Assembly: GCA_963725175.1 (NCBI GenBank)
Contig: CAVRXH010000006.1
Coordinates: forward strand, 6,572,001 to 6,636,000
Reading direction: 5' to 3'
Origin: DASUBV01 sp963725175
Lineage (GTDB): Bacteria > Actinomycetota > Actinomycetes > Streptosporangiales > Streptosporangiaceae
DNA: 64,000 nt
Part shown: positions 1 through 8,390 of the stretch, piece after piece
Layout of the letters: every line of letters starts with the position of its first letter
How positions within the stretch are numbered: position 1 is the first letter of the stretch
Program-made: the position numbers and the translations under genes
The notes under the pieces: model-generated
Told to the model about the DNA's origin: nothing
Seen by the model: only the letters and a program-made list of their open reading frames with translations
Database searches by the model: none

Positions 1-270
1 GTGTATTACCGGCGCCGGGTCCTGTCCAGCGTCAGGGACGCCGTGATCCTCGGCATCCTGCCGCTGGCCTCGGTCGGCTTCCTTGGCTGGGTCATCGTCA
101 AGTCCGTGCAGGCCGCGCCCGCCGTGCAGCGCTGGTCGCTGGTCGGGCTGCTGGTGGCCGGCGTGGTCCTGATGCTCGTCGCCCGGCTGGCCTGGCGGTC
201 GCCGTTCTTCCAGATCGCGCGGGAGAGCGACCCCGCGCCCGCCACGGGAGCGGCCGCCCGGCGCGGCTAG
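1..270 (+). CDS. C-terminal fragment of APC-family amino acid permease (5' end outside window)
   Basis: The visible 89 residues are the end of a membrane protein. They read a basic loop (YYRRR), a hydrophobic helix (about residues 14-36), a short loop, a second helix (about 43-62) and a cytoplasmic tail rich in Ala/Pro/Arg. The pattern 'YYRRRVLSSVRDAVILGILP...GW..VKSV' resembles the last two membrane segments of amino acid-polyamine-organocation (APC) superfamily permeases, which import amino acids by proton symport. The true start lies upstream of base 1, so the GTG at position 1 is probably just an internal valine. Family assignment rests on the tail only and is an inference. Confidence 0.6.
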   Translation: MYYRRRVLSSVRDAVILGILPLASVGFLGWVIVKSVQAAPAVQRWSLVGLLVAGVVLMLVARLAWRSPFFQIARESDPAPATGAAARRG

Positions 271-300
271 ACCGCGCGGGGCCGAGCCCAGGACAGAACC

Positions 301-1216
301 CTAGGCCAGCTCGGCGGCCAGGGCGGCGGCGATGCCGGGGTAGCGGAAGGCGAACCCGGCGTCGGTCAGCCGGGCCGGGGTGACCCGGTTGCTGCCGAGC
401 AGCTCGCCGGAGACCTCGCCGAGGGCGGCGCGCAGCACGCCGGCCGGCACGGCGAGCACGGCCGGGCCGGCGCACCGCTGCGGCGAGCGCCGCGGTGAAC
501 TCGGCGTTGGTCACCGGCTCCGGCGCGGTCAGGTTGACCGGGCCGCTGATCTCGTCGTGGTCGAGCAGGAACCGGATCGCCCGTACCTCGTCGGTGCGGG
601 CGATCCAGCTCAGGTACTGGGTGCCGGGGCCGATCCGGCCGCCGAGACCGAGCCGGAACAGCGGCAGCAGCGGGCCGAGCATGCCGCCCTGGCGGGACAG
701 CACGATGCCCGAGCGAAGGCTCACCACCCTGGTGCCGCCCCGCGTGGCCTGGTTCGCGGCGGCCTCCCAGTCCCTGACCAGGTCGGCGAGGAACCCGGCG
801 CCAACCGGGTCTGACTCGACGGCAGGCCGGTCGCCGGTGCCGCCGTACCAGCCGATGGCCGAGCCGCAGAGCAGCACCGGCGGCGGCTGCGGTGCGGCGG
901 CGATGGCCTCGGTGATCGCGGTGGTGCTGATGATCCTGCTGTCCCGCAGCACCTGCTTGCGGGCCGGGGTCCAGCGGCCGCCCGCGACCGGGGCGCCGGA
1001 CAGGTGGATCATGGCGTCCGCGCCGCTGAGCACGGCCGGGTCAAGGCCGCCGGCCCGGATCATCGGGTCCCAGCGGACCTCGCCTGGTGCGCCGGGCGCC
1101 CGCCGCACCAGGCGGGTGACGCTGACGCCGTCGAGCTCCAGGCTCGCCGCGAGGGCGCTGCCGATGAGCCCGGACGCGGCGGAAAGCACGATGCGCACGG
1201 CCATCCCCCCAGCCAT
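301..1216 (-). CDS. TIGR01777-family SDR epimerase (YfcH-like), interrupted by an apparent +1 frameshift
   Basis: The N-terminal Rossmann nucleotide-binding segment (IVLSAASGLIGSAL), the conserved LSGAPVAGGRW block and SAIGWYG are typical of TIGR01777 (DUF1731) NAD(P)-binding epimerase-like proteins of unknown substrate. Reading from the ATG at 1216, which has AGAGGA about 8 nt upstream, the frame is conserved down to 'EFTAALAAAVRRP'. It then degenerates into Arg-rich sequence. Dropping one base of the GGG run at 464-466 restores a normal DUF1731 C-terminus (LAVPAGVLRAALGE..ELLGSNRV..ARLTDAGFAFRYP) ending at the TAG at 301-303, about 300 aa in total. The gene is therefore either a recent pseudogene or a sequencing indel. 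In many actinobacteria this family sits next to sucB, as here; the often adjacent lipB/lipA pair is absent. Confidence 0.8.
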
Positions 1217-1285
1217 GAGTAAATCCTCTGCGCGGCCTACCCCCGGCGGGCGGGCGTAACCGCCGCCCGCCGGGGTGCCGCGGTC

Positions 1286-3072
1286 CTACAGGCCCAGCTC
1301 GGTCTCGAAGGCGCCTTCCTCCAGCCGGGCCTTCAGCGTGACCAGGAACCGCGCGGCGTCCGCGCCGTCCACCAGCCGGTGGTCGTAGGTGAGCGCCAGG
1401 TAGACCATCGACCGGACGGTGATGACCTCGCCAAGCGCCGGGTCGTCCACCACGACCGCCCGCTTGACGACGGTCCCGGTGCCGAGGATGCCGACCTGCG
1501 GCTGGTTGATGATCGGCGTGTCGAACAGCGCGCCGCGGCTGCCGGTGTTGGTCAGCGTGAACGTGCCGCCCGCCAGGTCGTCGGGGCTCACCTGCCCGGC
1601 CCTGGTGCGGGCCGCCAGGTCGGCGATCTTGCGGGCCAGGCCGCCGATGTTGAGGTCGCCGGCGTTCTTGATCACCGGGACCATCAGCCCGCGCTCGGTG
1701 TCCACCGCGATGCCGAGATGCTCGGAGTCGTGGTAGGTCACCTGGCCGGTGGCGGTGTCGATGACCGAGTTGAGCTTCGGGTGCGCCTTCAGCGCCTCGA
1801 CGGTAGCCAGCGCGAAGAACGGCAGGAAGGACAGCTTGACGCCCTCCCTGGCCTCGAACGCGGCCTTGGCCCGGCCCCGCAGCCTGGCGATCTCGGTGAC
1901 GTCCGCCTCGACCACGGTGGTGAGCTGGGCGGAGGTTTGCAGCGACTCGACCATCCGCTGCGCGATGACCTGCCGGGCCCGTGACATCCGCTCGGTCGTG
2001 CCGCGCAGGCCGGACTCGGCGGCGGCCGGCCGGGGGCGGCGCGGCTCGGCGGGGGCGGCGGACGCGGGGGGAGCGGCGGGCACGGCGGCCGGCTGCTGGA
2101 TGACCGGCTCGGCGGGCTCGGCGGGCTCGGCGGGCTCGGCGGGCTCGGCGGCGGGCGCCGCTGGAGCTGGAGCCGGAGCCGGGGCCGCCTGGACGGGAGC
2201 GGGCGCCGGCACCGGCGCGGCGGCCGGGGGAGCGGCGGGCGCGGCAGCGGCCGGGGCGGCCGGGGCGGCCGGGGCCGCGTTGTCCCGGCCGGACCTGGCC
2301 GCGTCCAGCACGTCCTGCTTGCGGATCCGGCCGCCCACGCCGGTCCCGGTGATCGCGGCGAGGTCGATGCCGTGCTCGGAGGCGAGCTTGCGGACCAGCG
2401 GCGTCACGTACGGGCTCTCGGTGCCGTTGGCGGCGTAGGTGTCGGACTCTGGCTCGGCGGGCTCGCCCGGCGCGCCAGCCTCGGGAGCAGCAGCCTCGGG
2501 GGCTGCGGCCGCAGGCGCGGGGCCGGCGGAACCGGAGCCGGGCCACCCTCGGGGTGGTACGGGTGGTCGGCCTGCCGGTAGGCGGCCTCCTGGTAGGCCG
2601 GGGCCGGGGCGGCCGGCTGCTGGTAGGAAGGCTGCTGGTAGGAAGGCTGCTGGTACGCGGGCTGCTGGTAGGCAGGCTGGGCCGGGGCCTGCGCGACCGG
2701 CTCCGGCTCGCGTGCCGGAGCCGGTGCGGACGGCTCAGCGGCGGCCGCCTGCTCCGGCGGCGCCTCCTGCTCGGCGGGCGCTGCCTGCTCGGCGGGCGCC
2801 GACTGGCCGGCGTCGGCGGAACCGCCGGCCGCGCCGTCCTCGTCGATCACCGCGAGCTGCGCGCCCACCGCGACGGTCTCGTCCTCCGCCACCGTGATGC
2901 CGCGCAGCACGCCGGACACGGGCGAGGGGATCTCGGTGTCCACCTTGTCCGTGGACACCTCCAGTAGCGGCTCGTCGGCGTCGACGTGCTCGCCTTCCTG
3001 CTTCAGCCAGCGCGTGACAGTGCCCTCGGTGACGCTCTCGCCCAGCTGGGGCATCGATACGGAGACCGACAT
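1286..3072 (-). CDS. sucB: Dihydrolipoamide acyltransferase (E2), 2-oxoacid dehydrogenase complex; apparent frameshift in linker
   Basis: This is the core acyltransferase of the pyruvate/2-oxoglutarate dehydrogenase complex; it passes acyl groups from lipoyl-lysine to CoA. One lipoyl domain lies at about residues 1-80, with the lipoylation site in STDKVDTE. A long Ala/Pro/Glu linker with (YQQP-A/S) repeats follows, then the E1/E3-binding domain (TPLVRKLASEHGIDL..TGTGVGGRIRKQDV), a second Ala/Pro linker and the catalytic domain ending with the HxxxDG motif in YDHRLVDG. Lipoyl and catalytic halves are in different frames. Restoring one C near 2540-2545 joins them through 'GSGSAGPAPAAAPEAAAPEAG', giving about 595 aa. 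A single lipoyl domain is few, since actinobacterial E2s often have two or three. lpdA lies 88 bp upstream on the same strand, so co-transcription is likely. Confidence 0.9.
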
Positions 3073-3160
3073 TGCTTTCCGCTACTCCTTCATGACGATC
3101 GTTCTGGCGAACCTGGCGTGAACGGCCGGGCGGACCGCCGCCCGGCCGTCGCGGTCAGGG

Positions 3161-4540
3161 CTATCCGTGCACGTGCAGTGGCTTCCCGGCCAGCGCCAGG
3201 TGCGCCTCGCCGATCGCCTCCGACTGAGTCGGGTGGGGGTGGATGAGCTGGGCCACGTCCGCGGGGACCGCTTCCCAGTTGTAGATGAGCTGTGCCTCGG
3301 CGATCAGCTCGCCGACCCTGGCGCCGACCAGGTGGATGCCGAGCACCGGGCCGCCGTCGGCGGCGGCGATGACCTTGGCGTAACCCTGCGTCTGCAGGAT
3401 CTGGCTCTTGCCGTTCCCGGCCAGGTCGTAGGTCAGCTCGGTGATCTCGATGCCGCGCTCGGCGGCCTGGGCGGAGGTGATGCCCACCGAGGCGACCTCG
3501 GGCTCGCAGTAGGTGACCCTCGGCACGCCGTCGTAGTTGATCGGCTGCACCCGCAGGCCCGCCAGCCGCTCGGCGACCAGGATGCCCTCGGCGAAGCCGA
3601 TGTGCGCGAGCTGGAGGCCAGGCGTCAGGTCGCCGACGGCGGAGATGGTCGGGATGCTGGTCTGGCAGTACTCGTCCACCAGCACGAACCCGCGCTCCAT
3701 GCTGACGCCGACCTCGTCGTACCCGAGCCCGGCGGAGACCGGGCCGCGGCCGACGGCGACCAGCAGCAGCTCGGCGTCGATGGTCTCGCCGCCCGCCAGC
3801 GTGACGGTCACGCCTGACCCGGTGTCCTTCACGCTCTCGAACCTGGTGCCCAGCTTGAAGGCGATGCCGCGGCGGCGGAACGCCCGCTCCAGCAGCTTGG
3901 AGCTGGACTCCTCCTCCGGCGGCAGCAGGTGCGGCAGCATCTCCACGATGGTGACCTTGGCCCCGAACGAGCGCCACACGCTGGCGAACTCGACGCCGAT
4001 GACGCCGCCGCCGAGGATCACCACCGACTCGGGCACCCGGTCCAGCGTCAGCGCGTGCTCGCTGCTGATCACCCGCTGGCCGTCGATCGCCAGGCCAGGC
4101 AGGCTGCGCGACTCCGAGCCGCTGGCGAGCACGATGTGCGCGCCCTCGATCCGCCGGTCACCGACCTGGACGGCGGTCGGCGAGACCAGCTTGCCCTCGC
4201 CCTCGATCACCTCGATGTGCCGGCTGGCGACCAGCCCGGTCAGGCCCTTCCACAGCCGGCTGACCACCTTGTCCTTGTAGGCGTTCACGCCGGGCATGTC
4301 GATGCCCTCCAGCGCGGCGCGGATGCCGAACGCGGCGCTCTCCCGCGTCTGGTCGGCGATCTCGGCGGCGTGCAGCAGCGCCTTGGTGGGGATGCAGCCC
4401 CGGTGCAGGCAGGTGCCGCCGACCTTGTCCTTCTCGATGAGCGCGACCCGCTTCCCCAGCTCGGCCGCGCGCAGCGCGCAGGCGTACCCGCCGCTGCCGC
4501 CGCCGAGGATGACGATGTCGTAGCCGCTGCTGTCCGTCAC
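3161..4540 (-). CDS. lpdA: Dihydrolipoyl dehydrogenase (E3)
   Basis: This flavoprotein reoxidises dihydrolipoamide on the E2 subunit with NAD+. The sequence shows the FAD-binding glycine motif (ILGGGSGGYACALRA), the redox-active disulfide in GGTCLHRGCIPTKALL, the NAD-binding segment (VILGGGVIGVEFASVW), the second FAD motif (TISAVGDLTPGLQLAH) and the C-terminal HPHPTQSEA with the catalytic His-Glu pair. The GTG start at 4540 is chosen because AAGGAG lies 6 nt upstream; an in-frame ATG 33 nt further upstream has no comparable site. Length of about 459 aa is normal. It lies directly upstream of sucB and downstream of pepA on the same strand, the usual actinobacterial arrangement. Confidence 0.95.
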   Translation of the reverse strand: MTDSSGYDIVILGGGSGGYACALRAAELGKRVALIEKDKVGGTCLHRGCIPTKALLHAAEIADQTRESAAFGIRAALEGIDMPGVNAYKDKVVSRLWKGLTGLVASRHIEVIEGEGKLVSPTAVQVGDRRIEGAHIVLASGSESRSLPGLAIDGQRVISSEHALTLDRVPESVVILGGGVIGVEFASVWRSFGAKVTIVEMLPHLLPPEEESSSKLLERAFRRRGIAFKLGTRFESVKDTGSGVTVTLAGGETIDAELLLVAVGRGPVSAGLGYDEVGVSMERGFVLVDEYCQTSIPTISAVGDLTPGLQLAHIGFAEGILVAERLAGLRVQPINYDGVPRVTYCEPEVASVGITSAQAAERGIEITELTYDLAGNGKSQILQTQGYAKVIAAADGGPVLGIHLVGARVGELIAEAQLIYNWEAVPADVAQLIHPHPTQSEAIGEAHLALAGKPLHVHG

Positions 4541-4648
4541 GATCTGCTCCTTGTCCGTTCCCCGCGCGATCATGCGCGGTCGCGTCGCCGGGCCGGCCCC
4601 ATCGCCGCTCCCGCGCGGTCCCGGCCAGCGTGCCGGGAACTTTCGTCA

Positions 4649-6157
4649 CTACAGCCTGCCCCCGGCAACGTCGATGGCGAGCTGGACTAGCATCCGCGTT
4701 CCCGCGCCGGTGCCGCCCCTGGCCGTGTACCCGTAGGGGTCATCGTCCTGGAACGCCGGCCCCGCGATGTCGACGTGCGCCCAACGTACCCCGTTCGGAA
4801 CGAATTCCTGAAGGAACACCCCCGCTGACAGCATCCCGGCGCTGGGGTCGGGGGCCACGTTGGCGATGTCGGCGACGGTGGACTCCAGCCGGCTGCGCAG
4901 CTCGCCGGGGAGCGGCATCGGCCAGGCCTGCTCGCCGCCGCGGCGGGCCGCGTCGGTGACCGCCTCGCGGGTCTCGGGGTCGCTGGCCATCACCCCGGCG
5001 ATCTGGGTGCCGAGCGCGACCACCTGGGCGCCGGTGAGTGTCGCCACGTCGACAATCAGGTCCGGGTTGTCCTGCGCCGCGCGGGCCAGCGCGTCGGCCA
5101 GGATCAGCCGGCCCTCGGCGTCGGTGTTGATCACCTCGACCGTGGTGCCGCCGTACATGGTGATCACGTCCGAGGGGCGCTGCGCCTGGCCGCCCGGCAT
5201 GTTCTCGGCGAGCGGCAGGTAGCCGATGACGTTGACCTCGGGGCGCAGCGCCGCGATGGCCTGGAGGGCGCCGAGCACGGCGGCGGCGCCGCCCATGTCG
5301 GACTTCATCATCTCCATGTTCTTGGCCGGCTTGAGGGACAGGCCGCCGGAGTCGAAGGTGATGCCCTTGCCCGCGAACGCGATCGTCGAGGTGGCGCCGG
5401 GACTGGTGTAGCTGAGCCTGACCAGCCGCGGCGGGTGCGCCGAGCCCTGGCCGACGCCGACGATGCCGCCGTAGCCGCCGTCCTCCAGCGCCTTCTCGTC
5501 GAGCACCTCGACGTCCAGGCCGCCGGCCGCGGCCATCCGCTCCGCCTCGGCGGCGAAGGTCTCCGGGTAGAGCTGGGCGGGGCTGGTGTTGACCAGGTCG
5601 CGGACCAGGCTCACCGCGCCGGCCAGGACGCGGGCCCGGTGGCAGGCCGCGTCGATGCCGTCGGGGTCCGCGTCGTGGTCGGCCAGCAGCGTCAGCTCGG
5701 CGGGGCCGGGGGTGGCGCCCTTGCGGTACCTGGTGAACGAGTAGCCGCCGAGCAGCGCGCCGAGCGCGGCCGCCTCGGCCTGCACCGGGTCGGCGGCCGG
5801 CAGGCTGACCGCGATCCTGGCCACCCGCCCGGCCAGCGAGCGGACCGCGCAGCCGGCCGCGCGGCGCAGCGCCTCGGCGTCGGCCAGCGGGTCGCCGCTG
5901 ATCTCGCCAAGGCCGGCCGCGACGATCACCGGCGCGGTCAGCGCCCCGGCGGATGCGATCTTGGTGACTTCCTCAGGCGCGCCGGTCGCGCCGAGCGCGG
6001 ACAGCGTGGCGGCCAGCCCGCCGCCCAGCGCCTCGTCCACCTCGCGGGCACCAGGCGCGAGCAGCGGCCCGTCCGTGCCCTGGATGACACCGATGATCAC
6101 CGCATCGGCCTGAACGTCCCGGGGATTTACCCGACTTGCCTGAACCACCATCGTCAC
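4649..6157 (-). CDS. pepA: Leucyl aminopeptidase, M17 family
   Basis: This cytosolic di-zinc aminopeptidase removes N-terminal Leu and other residues from peptides. It has a variable N-terminal domain (about 1-180) and a conserved C-terminal catalytic domain. Metal and catalytic motifs are visible: AFAGKGITFDSGG, MKSDMGGAAAV and the M17 signature NTDAEGRLILADAL, followed by ATLTGA and the terminal GTGAGTRMLVQL. Length of 502 aa is typical. The GTG at 6157 is preceded by TAGGCT six nucleotides upstream and has no Shine-Dalgarno site. This fits a leaderless transcript whose TSS is the start codon; an ATG two codons later is the alternative. Confidence 0.95.
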   Translation of the reverse strand: MTMVVQASRVNPRDVQADAVIIGVIQGTDGPLLAPGAREVDEALGGGLAATLSALGATGAPEEVTKIASAGALTAPVIVAAGLGEISGDPLADAEALRRAAGCAVRSLAGRVARIAVSLPAADPVQAEAAALGALLGGYSFTRYRKGATPGPAELTLLADHDADPDGIDAACHRARVLAGAVSLVRDLVNTSPAQLYPETFAAEAERMAAAGGLDVEVLDEKALEDGGYGGIVGVGQGSAHPPRLVRLSYTSPGATSTIAFAGKGITFDSGGLSLKPAKNMEMMKSDMGGAAAVLGALQAIAALRPEVNVIGYLPLAENMPGGQAQRPSDVITMYGGTTVEVINTDAEGRLILADALARAAQDNPDLIVDVATLTGAQVVALGTQIAGVMASDPETREAVTDAARRGGEQAWPMPLPGELRSRLESTVADIANVAPDPSAGMLSAGVFLQEFVPNGVRWAHVDIAGPAFQDDDPYGYTARGGTGAGTRMLVQLAIDVAGGRL

Positions 6158-6282
6158 GGTCTGAGCCTAGTGCCCTGTCCGGGCAGGTCGATCACGATGC
6201 GCCGGACTGCGCCCGCGATGACCCGCTCGCAGGTCAGCGCGCTGCGTGACGTGTCCGCATGATCGCGGAGCGGTGCCGTTGC

Positions 6283-6319
6283 CTAACGACTGTCAGTACC
6301 GGCGGCTAACGACTGTTAG
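6283..6319. promoter_or_regulatory. Duplicated palindromic operator candidate upstream of COG4280 gene
   Basis: Two near-identical 14-mers, CTAACGACTGTCAG (6283-6296) and CTAACGACTGTTAG (6306-6319), lie 23 bp apart. The second is an inverted repeat CTAAC-4-GTTAG and the first has one mismatch. They sit just upstream of a TAGGCT -10 hexamer at 6330-6335, so a dimeric repressor bound there could block RNA polymerase. The regulator is unknown; no adjacent regulator gene is seen. Confidence 0.5.
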
Positions 6320-6341
6320 CCCCAGTTGCTAGGCTGGCGGA

Positions 6342-6377
6342 ATGCGCTCGCGAGACAGCACCCCGGGGCCGGCATGA
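6342..6377 (+). CDS. Possible 11-codon leaderless leader peptide, overlapping next gene by ATGA
   Basis: The ATG at 6342 lies exactly six bases after the TAGGCT hexamer, the geometry of leaderless actinobacterial transcripts. It opens MRSRDSTPGPA and ends in TGA at 6375-6377. That stop overlaps the ATG of the membrane protein gene (ATGA), which itself has no obvious ribosome site. Translational coupling through this short frame would explain how the downstream gene is initiated. Not recognised from any family. Confidence 0.35.
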   Translation: MRSRDSTPGPA

Positions 6378-7174
6378 CGGCCGGCGGCGGCGCGCTGTTC
6401 CTCGCCGTGTTCCTGGCCTGTGCCGTGGAAGCGGTCGAGGCGGTCACCATCGTGCTGGCCGCCGGGACCGCGCGGGACTGGCGGTCCGCGCTGACCGGGA
6501 CCGGCGCCGCGCTGGCCGTGCTCGCGGTGCTGACGGCCGTGCTCGGCCCGGCCGTGTCCGACCTGCCGCTGCACGCCCTGCGGCTGGTGGTGGGCGCGCT
6601 GCTGCTGATCTTCGGGCTGCAGTGGCTGCGCAAGGCCGTGCTGCGCGCGGCGGGCGTCAAGGCCCTGCACGACGAGGACCGGCTGTACGCAGCGCACCTC
6701 GCGCAGGCCAGCGCGGCCGGCGCCGGCGCGCGGCGGGCCTGGCTGAGCCCCGACGGCTATGCCTTCACGCTGTCGTTCAAGGGCGTGCTGCTTGAGGGCC
6801 TGGAGGTCGTCTTCATCGTGCTCACCTTCGGCGGCAGCCAGCACCAGATCGGCCTGGCCGCCGTGGCGGCGCTGGCCGCGGTGCTCCTGGTCGCCGCCGC
6901 GGGCGCGGCCGTCCGGGCGCCGCTGGCCAGGGTCCCCGAGAACACGCTCAAGTTCATCGTCGGCGTCATGCTGACCTCGTTCGGCCTGCTGTGGGGCGCC
7001 GAGGGCGCCGGCGCGAGCTGGCCGGGCGGCGACGCCGCGCTGCTTGCCCTCATCCCGGCGACCGCCCTGCTCGCCCTCGTCCTGACCGCCGTGACCCGCC
7101 GTTCGGCGGGCCCGCGCCGCGCCGCCGGAGCGCAGGCCGCTGGGGCGGCCGGGCCGGGAAGCGGTGGCAGATGA
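6374..7174 (+). CDS. COG4280-family integral membrane protein
   Basis: This is a polytopic protein of about 266 aa with roughly six to seven hydrophobic segments. The N-terminal segment reads FLACAVEAVEAVTIVLAAG and a second internal half contains FKGVLLEGLEVVFIVLTFG. The two Glu-containing helices (VEAVEAVTIVLA and LLEGLEVVFIVL) look like an internal duplication, reminiscent of two-fold ion-transporter families, but no substrate is established for COG4280. The ATG at 6374 is preferred because it overlaps the short upstream frame; a longer start at 6326 would cross the promoter. It overlaps the next gene by ATGA at 7171-7174, so the two are an operon. Confidence 0.75.
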   Translation: MTAGGGALFLAVFLACAVEAVEAVTIVLAAGTARDWRSALTGTGAALAVLAVLTAVLGPAVSDLPLHALRLVVGALLLIFGLQWLRKAVLRAAGVKALHDEDRLYAAHLAQASAAGAGARRAWLSPDGYAFTLSFKGVLLEGLEVVFIVLTFGGSQHQIGLAAVAALAAVLLVAAAGAAVRAPLARVPENTLKFIVGVMLTSFGLLWGAEGAGASWPGGDAALLALIPATALLALVLTAVTRRSAGPRRAAGAQAAGAAGPGSGGR

Positions 7175-7494
7175 CCGCCACCAGCGGCGCCGCCGGGCCG
7201 GGCAAGCCCGGCGGCCCGGGGCGGATGACGGGCACCGGCAGCGAGACGGACCCGGCGAGCCCGGAGAGAGCGGTGGGTCAGGGCGGCGCGGCGGCTGCCC
7301 GACTGCGCGCCTTTGGCGCGTTCTGGTACGACTTCCTGATCGGCGACGACTGGCTGCTCGCCGTCGCCGTGCTGGCCGGGCTCGCGGTGACCTGGCTGCT
7401 GCACCGCGCCGGAACCGCCGCCTGGTGGCTGCTCCCGCTCATCGTCGCCGCCGCGCTCGCCCTCAGCATCCGCCGCGCCACCCGCCGCTACTAG
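7171..7494 (+). CDS. Small two-helix membrane protein, partner of COG4280 protein
   Basis: The product has 107 residues: a Gly/Pro/Ala-rich N-terminal tail of about 50 residues, then RLRAFGAFWYDFLIGDDW, a membrane helix (about 58-74), a short basic turn (HRAG), a second helix (WWLLPLIVAAALAL) and a basic tail (IRRATRRY). The start overlaps the preceding stop as ATGA, showing translational coupling with the COG4280 gene. Small membrane proteins of this form commonly accompany COG4280 genes; the function is unknown. Confidence 0.75.
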   Translation: MTATSGAAGPGKPGGPGRMTGTGSETDPASPERAVGQGGAAAARLRAFGAFWYDFLIGDDWLLAVAVLAGLAVTWLLHRAGTAAWWLLPLIVAAALALSIRRATRRY

Positions 7495-7582
7495 ACGAGC
7501 CCCGCCGTGCCGACCCGGCCGTACCAGTCCCGGTCGTGCCAGTCCCGCCGTGCGAGCCCCGCCGTACCAGCCCTCGCCGTGC

Positions 7583-7752
7583 GATAACAGCAAGAAGCAG
7601 GCACTCAGCCCCGGCCTGCGCGGGCCCACTCCCCGCTCGCCCCCGCCCGCCGGAGATCCCAGCGACAGTGAACCCGCTGTCACTGTCGCTAGAGCGACAG
7701 CAGAAGCGGGTTCACTGTCGCTAACTCGTGATAACAGCAAGAGGCGGGCAGC
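7583..7752. repeat. Dispersed palindromic repeat element, copy 1
   Basis: The core at 7661-7722 has perfect 17-bp outer arms, AGCGACAGTGAACCCGC and GCGGGTTCACTGTCGCT. Nested inside is an 8-bp palindrome CTGTCGCT-AG-AGCGACAG, so the DNA or RNA could fold as a branched hairpin. The core is flanked by direct repeats GATAACAGCAAGAAGCAGGCA (7583-7603) and GATAACAGCAAGAGGCGGGCA (7730-7750, reading on into GC). A related copy lies at 37573-37687. No coding gene is supported between 7495 and 7787. Confidence 0.7.
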
Positions 7753-7787
7753 GCAGCGAACCGCGGCTGGGTCTGCGGCTGGCCCCG

Positions 7788-8366
7788 CTAGTGGCTTTCG
7801 GCTTCTTCGGCGTAGACGCGGGCGGCGTACTCCTCTAGCTTGTCCTCGCAGGTGGCCAGGGCTGCCCTCGTCGCCGCCCGGCCGCTCGCCCCGAACACGT
7901 CGCGCTCCTCCACCCGGGCTAGCCAGGTGCGCAGCTTCACCAGGTCGACCTCGTTCTCTTCCAGCTCGGCGTAGGTGAAGTGGCTCGCCGCGTACTCCTT
8001 GTCCACCTGGCCGAGGAAGTCCTGGCACTTGTCGGTGATCTCCTCGTACTCGTCATCCCGTGCCGCCTGGAACGCCGCCCGCACCCCGGCCTCGCCGGCC
8101 AGCACCGAGCAGGACAGCAGCACCGCCGTGCCGGACATGTCGAGGATCTCGCTCCGTAGCTTGCGCAGCGCCCGCTCGCCCGCCACGCTGGCCGGCAGCG
8201 CCGCCGCCGAGTTCTGCAGGTAAATCGCGCCCATGCTCTTGATCCGCCGCCACACCGCGGCCCGCAGCCGGGTCGGCTCGGACGGCACCCGGTAGATCAG
8301 CAGCAGCCAGCCGGGCCCCGGCTGCTGGCCGGCCTGCTGCTCATGCCGCGGCTCGGGCTCGCTCAT
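7788..8366 (-). CDS. ChrB N-terminal domain protein
   Basis: This 192-residue protein opens with a disordered Gln/Pro-rich stretch, then WLLLIYRVPSEPTRLRAAVWRRIKSMGAIYLQNS. That block is the hallmark of the ChrB N-terminal domain found with chromate-resistance regulators. A helical region rich in Glu and Arg follows (DDEYEEITDKCQDFLGQVDKE...). In proteobacteria ChrB is a chromate-responsive regulator with a further C-terminal domain; that domain is absent here and no chrA chromate efflux gene is visible, so a role in chromate resistance is not implied. The start codon follows GAGAAT by six bases, which suggests a leaderless message. Confidence 0.8.
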   Translation of the reverse strand: MSEPEPRHEQQAGQQPGPGWLLLIYRVPSEPTRLRAAVWRRIKSMGAIYLQNSAAALPASVAGERALRKLRSEILDMSGTAVLLSCSVLAGEAGVRAAFQAARDDEYEEITDKCQDFLGQVDKEYAASHFTYAELEENEVDLVKLRTWLARVEERDVFGASGRAATRAALATCEDKLEEYAARVYAEEAESH

Positions 8367-8390
8367 CGGCCCATTCTCGCCGGCCGCCGC

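Noticed and set aside
1041..2546. 501-residue minus-strand frame across sucB and the epimerase
   Set aside because: It is Arg-rich out-of-frame translation of the E2 linker and catalytic domain; the genuine E2 motifs are in the two other frames.
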